This document shows positions 60,108 to 64,000 of a stretch of DNA of 64,000 bases, one piece after another (the stretch's first letter is position 1; the number at the start of each line of letters is the position of its first letter). The DNA lies in the NCBI GenBank assembly GCA_947632645.1, contig CANRQB010000001.1, positions 1-64,000 of the forward strand, in the 5' to 3' direction. Source of the DNA: an uncultured Clostridia bacterium. GTDB taxonomy: Bacteria; Bacillota; Clostridia; Christensenellales; UBA1242. Under the pieces are notes generated by a model. That model saw nothing but the letters and a program-made list of their open reading frames with translations. It did no database searches and was not told where the DNA came from. The position numbers and the translations under genes are program-made.

Positions 60108-60277
60108 ATTGCGTTATGATTATACTATAATATTTTTTTAATGTCAACAATTTTTTAAAAATTTTTTTAACTTTTTTATTTAATATATCCTTATATAATA
60201 TATTATATATAAAATGTATTATATATTAAAGTATTAAAGAGTGATTATAAGAGCATAATTCAAAAAATTTACTTACG

Positions 60278-60365
60278 GCAGTTCCCCTGCGCAGGAAGTC
60301 ACATTTCAGGAAAAGAAGTCATGAAGGAAAACCAGCTGGTGTTCCTTCATAGAGAAGGAGCAAAC
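60278..60365 (+). ncRNA. Repeat island, module R: candidate structured element
   Basis: ATGAAGGAA-AACCAGCTGGTG-TTCCTTCAT hairpin (60321-60350), covarying with module S. Confidence 0.5.
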
Positions 60366-60425
60366 AAACTTCAGGCTTACAATTAATTTGCTTGCAAATT
60401 AATTTAGCTAAAGTGCAGTTTGCTC
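60360..60425 (-). repeat. Repeat island, module Y (inverted copy of X), overlapping the recD2 stop codon
   Basis: Minus strand CAAACTGCACTTTAGCTAAATTAATTTGCAAGCAAATTAATTGTAAGCC. Confidence 0.85.
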
Positions 60426-62627
60426 CGAAAATTCGTCTATAAGGAAATTCTTAAGTAGGGTGTAGCGCTTGGCGGTGTAGTTGTTGTGGATCATGCGGGC
60501 GAGCATTTGTTTGCTGCCAACTAGCACAACTGCTTTTTTTGCACGCGTTATGGCGGTGTATAATAGGTTGCGGGTTATAATAATTGGTGCGCCCGGCACA
60601 AGCGGAATAACCACGCAATCGAACTCGCTGCCTTGGCTTTTGTGTATGGTTATGGCGTAGGCAAGCGTAATTTGGCTAAGTTCGCTGGCTGGATAACGGC
60701 ATTCTTTGCCGTCATCAAACAGCACGGTTACATCGTGCGTGTCCGGCTCGATGCGGGTTATATAGCCAATATCGCCATTAAACACCCCGTCGCCAACCGA
60801 TGTGCTGCCATCCGCTTCGTACTTTGTGTAGCTCATTTGATAGTTGTTAACAATTTGCATAACCTTATCGCCAACGTGATATTTGCAAAAATCGCTTGAT
60901 AGTTCAATCCCGCTAAAATGCGGATTTATGGTTAGTTGCAGCCTACTATTTAAATTATCTATCCCACATGGGCCGGCCTTCATGGGCGCCAGTACTTGTA
61001 TCTCTTTAGGCTGATATCCAAAATATTTTGGCAGGCGGCTAGTCACCAGTTCAACAATGGTTTCGCTGTTTTGCTCCATATTGTTGCCCGAAATAAAGAA
61101 AAAGTCGCTGCTTTTGTTATCTATAATTGGCATTTTGCCGCTGTTAATCAAATGGGCATTGGTTATAATCAAACTGTTTTCACCCTGACGATATATGCTT
61201 TTTAGATGTGTGGTTGGTATGCGCCCGCAATCGATTAAATCGCGCAGCACGTTGCCCGCACCAACACTTGGCAGTTGGTCCTTATCGCCAACCAAAATAA
61301 GTTGGGTGGTGGATCTAAGCGCTTTTAAAAGGTGATAGAATAGCGAAACATCCACCATACTCATTTCGTCCACAATCACCACATCGGCATCAAGTGGATT
61401 GTCTTCGTTTCGATGGAAATATGCCGAATCTTCCCCAGTCATTTCTAGTGCGCGGTGTATGGTTTTGGCTTCCATACCACATGCTTCTGTCATGCGTTTG
61501 CTTGCCCGACCGGTTGGTGCGCACAAAAGCACTTTTTTATGCTGTTCTTTGTTCATCTCCAAAATGCAGCGCACAATTGTAGTTTTGCCCGTGCCTGGCC
61601 CGCCAGTTATAATGGATACGCCCTTGGTTAGCGCGGTTTGCACTGCATCGGTTTGCTCACCGTTAAGTATAATTTTATGCAGTCGCTGATAAAAATTTAC
61701 CCCGTCTAAAAAATTGTAGCCGCTATTAAACTGATTAAAGCTAAGTTTATATAACTTTTGGCTTATATATCGCTCTTGAAAATAAAACTTGGTAAGCACG
61801 CAAATATCCGTGCCTTTGTATGAAAAACTCCTTATAAGCCCTTCTATATTTAAAAAATCTATGCAATTTTCTATCAAATGGCGCTCGCCCTCGTCAAATT
61901 GCAAAATTTCCATGCAGCTAGAAATTAAATTTTCTTTTGGCAAAAAGGTGTGCCCCTCGCGCTCGCTTGCCAGTTTAAGCGTGTACACAAGCCCGGCCTT
62001 AATCCTATTTTCACCAAACACATCTATGCCCAGTTTAAGTGCCATTTTGTCCGCAGTTAAAAAGCCCACGCCGTCTATATCCTCCACCAGTTTGTATGGG
62101 TTGGATTTTACCTGCTCGATGGTTTTTTCCTGATAGGCATTGTACACCTTTATCGCCATATTGGTGGAAATATTGTGCGATTGCAAAAACATAATGGCGG
62201 CCTGCATCTGCTTCATATCGTTGTATGCGTTGGAAATTTCTATCGCTTTCTGCCGCGAAATGCCGCGTATTTTGCTAAGCTTAACTGGATTAAATTCTAG
62301 TATGGTTAAAGTGTCCGTGCCAAACTCGTTAACAATTTTTTTTGCGGTGGCGGGGCCAATGCCGTAGATTAGCCCGCTGGATAGATACCTTTCTATAGCG
62401 GGTAGGGTGGTGGGCTCGATAATGTGTGCCTCATTCACCTTAAACTGCTCGCCAAAGCGTTTGTTAACCACAAATTCGCCAGTAAGTTCCAGCGTTTGCC
62501 CTTCAAACACTTCGCTTAATGTGCCAACAGCGGTTATTTTTTTGTTGTCGCATGACAAATTAATAACGGAGTATCCGTTTTCGCTATTTCTAAATATTGT
62601 GTTAATAACGCTGCCAACAATTTTCAT
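60408..62627 (-). CDS. recD2: RecD2-family ATP-dependent DNA helicase (start corrected from 62849)
   Basis: MKIVGSVINTIFRNSENGYSVINL; helix-hairpin-helix region; Walker A ITGGPGTGKTTIVRCIL; VDEMSMVD; LVGDKDQLPSVGAGNVLRD; YAITIHKSQGSEFD. Confidence 0.93.
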   Translation of the reverse strand: MKIVGSVINTIFRNSENGYSVINLSCDNKKITAVGTLSEVFEGQTLELTGEFVVNKRFGEQFKVNEAHIIEPTTLPAIERYLSSGLIYGIGPATAKKIVNEFGTDTLTILEFNPVKLSKIRGISRQKAIEISNAYNDMKQMQAAIMFLQSHNISTNMAIKVYNAYQEKTIEQVKSNPYKLVEDIDGVGFLTADKMALKLGIDVFGENRIKAGLVYTLKLASEREGHTFLPKENLISSCMEILQFDEGERHLIENCIDFLNIEGLIRSFSYKGTDICVLTKFYFQERYISQKLYKLSFNQFNSGYNFLDGVNFYQRLHKIILNGEQTDAVQTALTKGVSIITGGPGTGKTTIVRCILEMNKEQHKKVLLCAPTGRASKRMTEACGMEAKTIHRALEMTGEDSAYFHRNEDNPLDADVVIVDEMSMVDVSLFYHLLKALRSTTQLILVGDKDQLPSVGAGNVLRDLIDCGRIPTTHLKSIYRQGENSLIITNAHLINSGKMPIIDNKSSDFFFISGNNMEQNSETIVELVTSRLPKYFGYQPKEIQVLAPMKAGPCGIDNLNSRLQLTINPHFSGIELSSDFCKYHVGDKVMQIVNNYQMSYTKYEADGSTSVGDGVFNGDIGYITRIEPDTHDVTVLFDDGKECRYPASELSQITLAYAITIHKSQGSEFDCVVIPLVPGAPIIITRNLLYTAITRAKKAVVLVGSKQMLARMIHNNYTAKRYTLLKNFLIDEFSEQTAL

Positions 62628-62633
62628 CACTAA

Positions 62634-62662
62634 ATTATACCTAATAAAAAAAATTTTTGCAA
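62634..62662 (-). promoter_or_regulatory. Sigma70-type promoter, predicted leaderless
   Basis: Minus strand TTGCAA-17-TATAAT, 6 nt, ATG of recD2. Confidence 0.7.
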
Positions 62663-62948
62663 GCAAATCGGTTGTTAATATATTTGGCAATATAATAAAA
62701 AAATTGTAATATATTATTATATATCGGCTTACTATCCGCTTGCAAGCCAAGCTAACGGCAAATTTTTGCCCCGTAGCCCACATAAAAAGACCCAATTTTT
62801 TGGTAAGGCAATCGGGTTTAAAATTTTTCGCCCAAGGCAAAAAGGTCAAAAATTTTTACAAAAAGCTAAAAATGCGCCCTAAATTGCAATTTTTTTAACT
62901 TTTTTGGCACAAAATAAAGAATTTTTTAAAAATTTTTTAAAAACACTA

Positions 62949-62976
62949 TTGACAAATTTGCAAAATGGGTTATAAT
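62949..62976 (+). promoter_or_regulatory. Consensus sigma70 promoter
   Basis: TTGACA-16-TATAAT. Confidence 0.85.
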
Positions 62977-63000
62977 AGCAATATATAAAGGGGAGATAAT

Positions 63001-64000
63001 ATGAAAAAGTTCTTAATTTTCCTTGTTGCAATCGTGGTTGTGGTGTGCTTAGGCGCTACTACATACTATTTCTTGCGCAATGATGAAGTTATTAAATTGG
63101 CAAAATACTCTTTGCAAATAAACAAAGAGGATTCATTTTCACTTCGCGGCAAAGATTATAAAGGTTTGGGCCTAACCGTAACCAGAAAAAACCGCAACAC
63201 CAAATATGGCTACGAAGTTTACCAAATTGTAGATGGCAAAAAGGTTAAAGCTGATGATTGCATTATTTACAATAGCGCATCGGATACATATTTGGCTAAA
63301 AAGGGTGGCAAATATATCTTTACAATAACCACCACTAACAAAAAATATAAAGAAATTGATGTAAACGTAACCATAGGTGACGGTAACGAAATTCCTTATT
63401 TCATTCGCACAGCACAAGAACTTAACAAATATCTTGGCGAAATGGAAATTGACGGCACTGGCGCAGTAAACTCCAATGCATCACTTTTAAACGATGTCAC
63501 TTTGGGGGCAGATTTTGTAAGCCTACCAAAATATGATGGCTATTTTAACGGCAACGGCTATGCTATCAATGGGCTAGATCTTACTGGCGAAAGCGCAAAT
63601 GCTGGTTTGTTCACCGAGCTTACTGGTGAAGTGTACAACCTAACTATAAACACTCCAAAAATTAATGGCTCGTTTGCCAACGCTGGTGCGCTTGCTGGCA
63701 CAATCAGCGACGATGCAGTTGTGTCTGGCGTGCAAGTTAAACAACCAACAATTGTAAACACCAACGATAATGGTGTAACTGGTGGTTTGGCAGGCACAAT
63801 TAAAGATGATGCTTTAATTGCAGTTTCCTACACCGACAAAGCAAACATAACTGTAAATTCAGCTTCGGCCGTTGCAACTTTGGCAGAAACAAGCAAAACT
63901 GTTGGTGGCTTGGTTGGTGTTAACGATAAGGCAGACATCAAAGCAAGCTATGCAAAAGCAGTAACAATTAACGCAACTGATGCAACCGTTGGTGGCTTGG
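63001..64000 (+). CDS. GLUG-motif surface protein, 3'-truncated by window end (not in ORF track)
   Basis: SD aaaggggag; MKKFLIFLVAIVVVVCLGATTYYFLRND...; YFNGNGYAINGLDLTGESANAGLFTEL; VGGLVGVND; open to base 64000. Confidence 0.9.
   Translation, partial: MKKFLIFLVAIVVVVCLGATTYYFLRNDEVIKLAKYSLQINKEDSFSLRGKDYKGLGLTVTRKNRNTKYGYEVYQIVDGKKVKADDCIIYNSASDTYLAKKGGKYIFTITTTNKKYKEIDVNVTIGDGNEIPYFIRTAQELNKYLGEMEIDGTGAVNSNASLLNDVTLGADFVSLPKYDGYFNGNGYAINGLDLTGESANAGLFTELTGEVYNLTINTPKINGSFANAGALAGTISDDAVVSGVQVKQPTIVNTNDNGVTGGLAGTIKDDALIAVSYTDKANITVNSASAVATLAETSKTVGGLVGVNDKADIKASYAKAVTINATDATVGGL

Noticed and set aside
62628-62849. N-terminal extension of RecD2
   Set aside because: Upstream of a good promoter; the conserved RecD2 N-terminus begins at MKIVGSV (62627).

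Overview
AT-rich chromosomal window from an uncultured-looking Firmicutes/Clostridia-type bacterium. The lineage is inferred from YabP/YabQ/DivIC-like, SpoVB-like and class III RNR genes; no search was possible. Most of it is housekeeping: typA (5' truncated), dnaB, yqeY, metG, gyrB-gyrA, nrdD-nrdG with a divergent Crp/Fnr regulator, two degV genes, an rlmD-like methyltransferase, radC, argS, dus, a SpoVB-like flippase, HU, tadA, an M14 peptidase, rlmH, two CPBP proteases, a yabP-yabQ-divIC-like cluster, queH, alr, a yugP-like peptidase, an LtaS-like sulfatase, recD2 and one tRNA-Asn. Accessory content includes a 10.9 kb gene for a giant GLUG-motif lipoprotein and a second GLUG-type gene running off the 3' end (absent from the ORF track). 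The observations most worth following up are: (1) a recurrent promoter layout in which a -10 hexamer ends exactly 6 nt before the start codon of at least eight genes (predicted leaderless mRNAs); (2) two arrays of a short palindromic repeat (about 1.78-2.34 kb and 25.5-25.7 kb) in intergenic DNA; (3) a repeat island around tRNA-Asn whose copies fold into hairpins with compensatory substitutions, with related elements abutting other gene ends; (4) a membrane-anchored coiled-coil protein with six AT-hook-like motifs; (5) a 22-aa hydrophobic micro-gene with a perfect consensus promoter and its own terminator. No CRISPR array, rRNA or transposase was seen.
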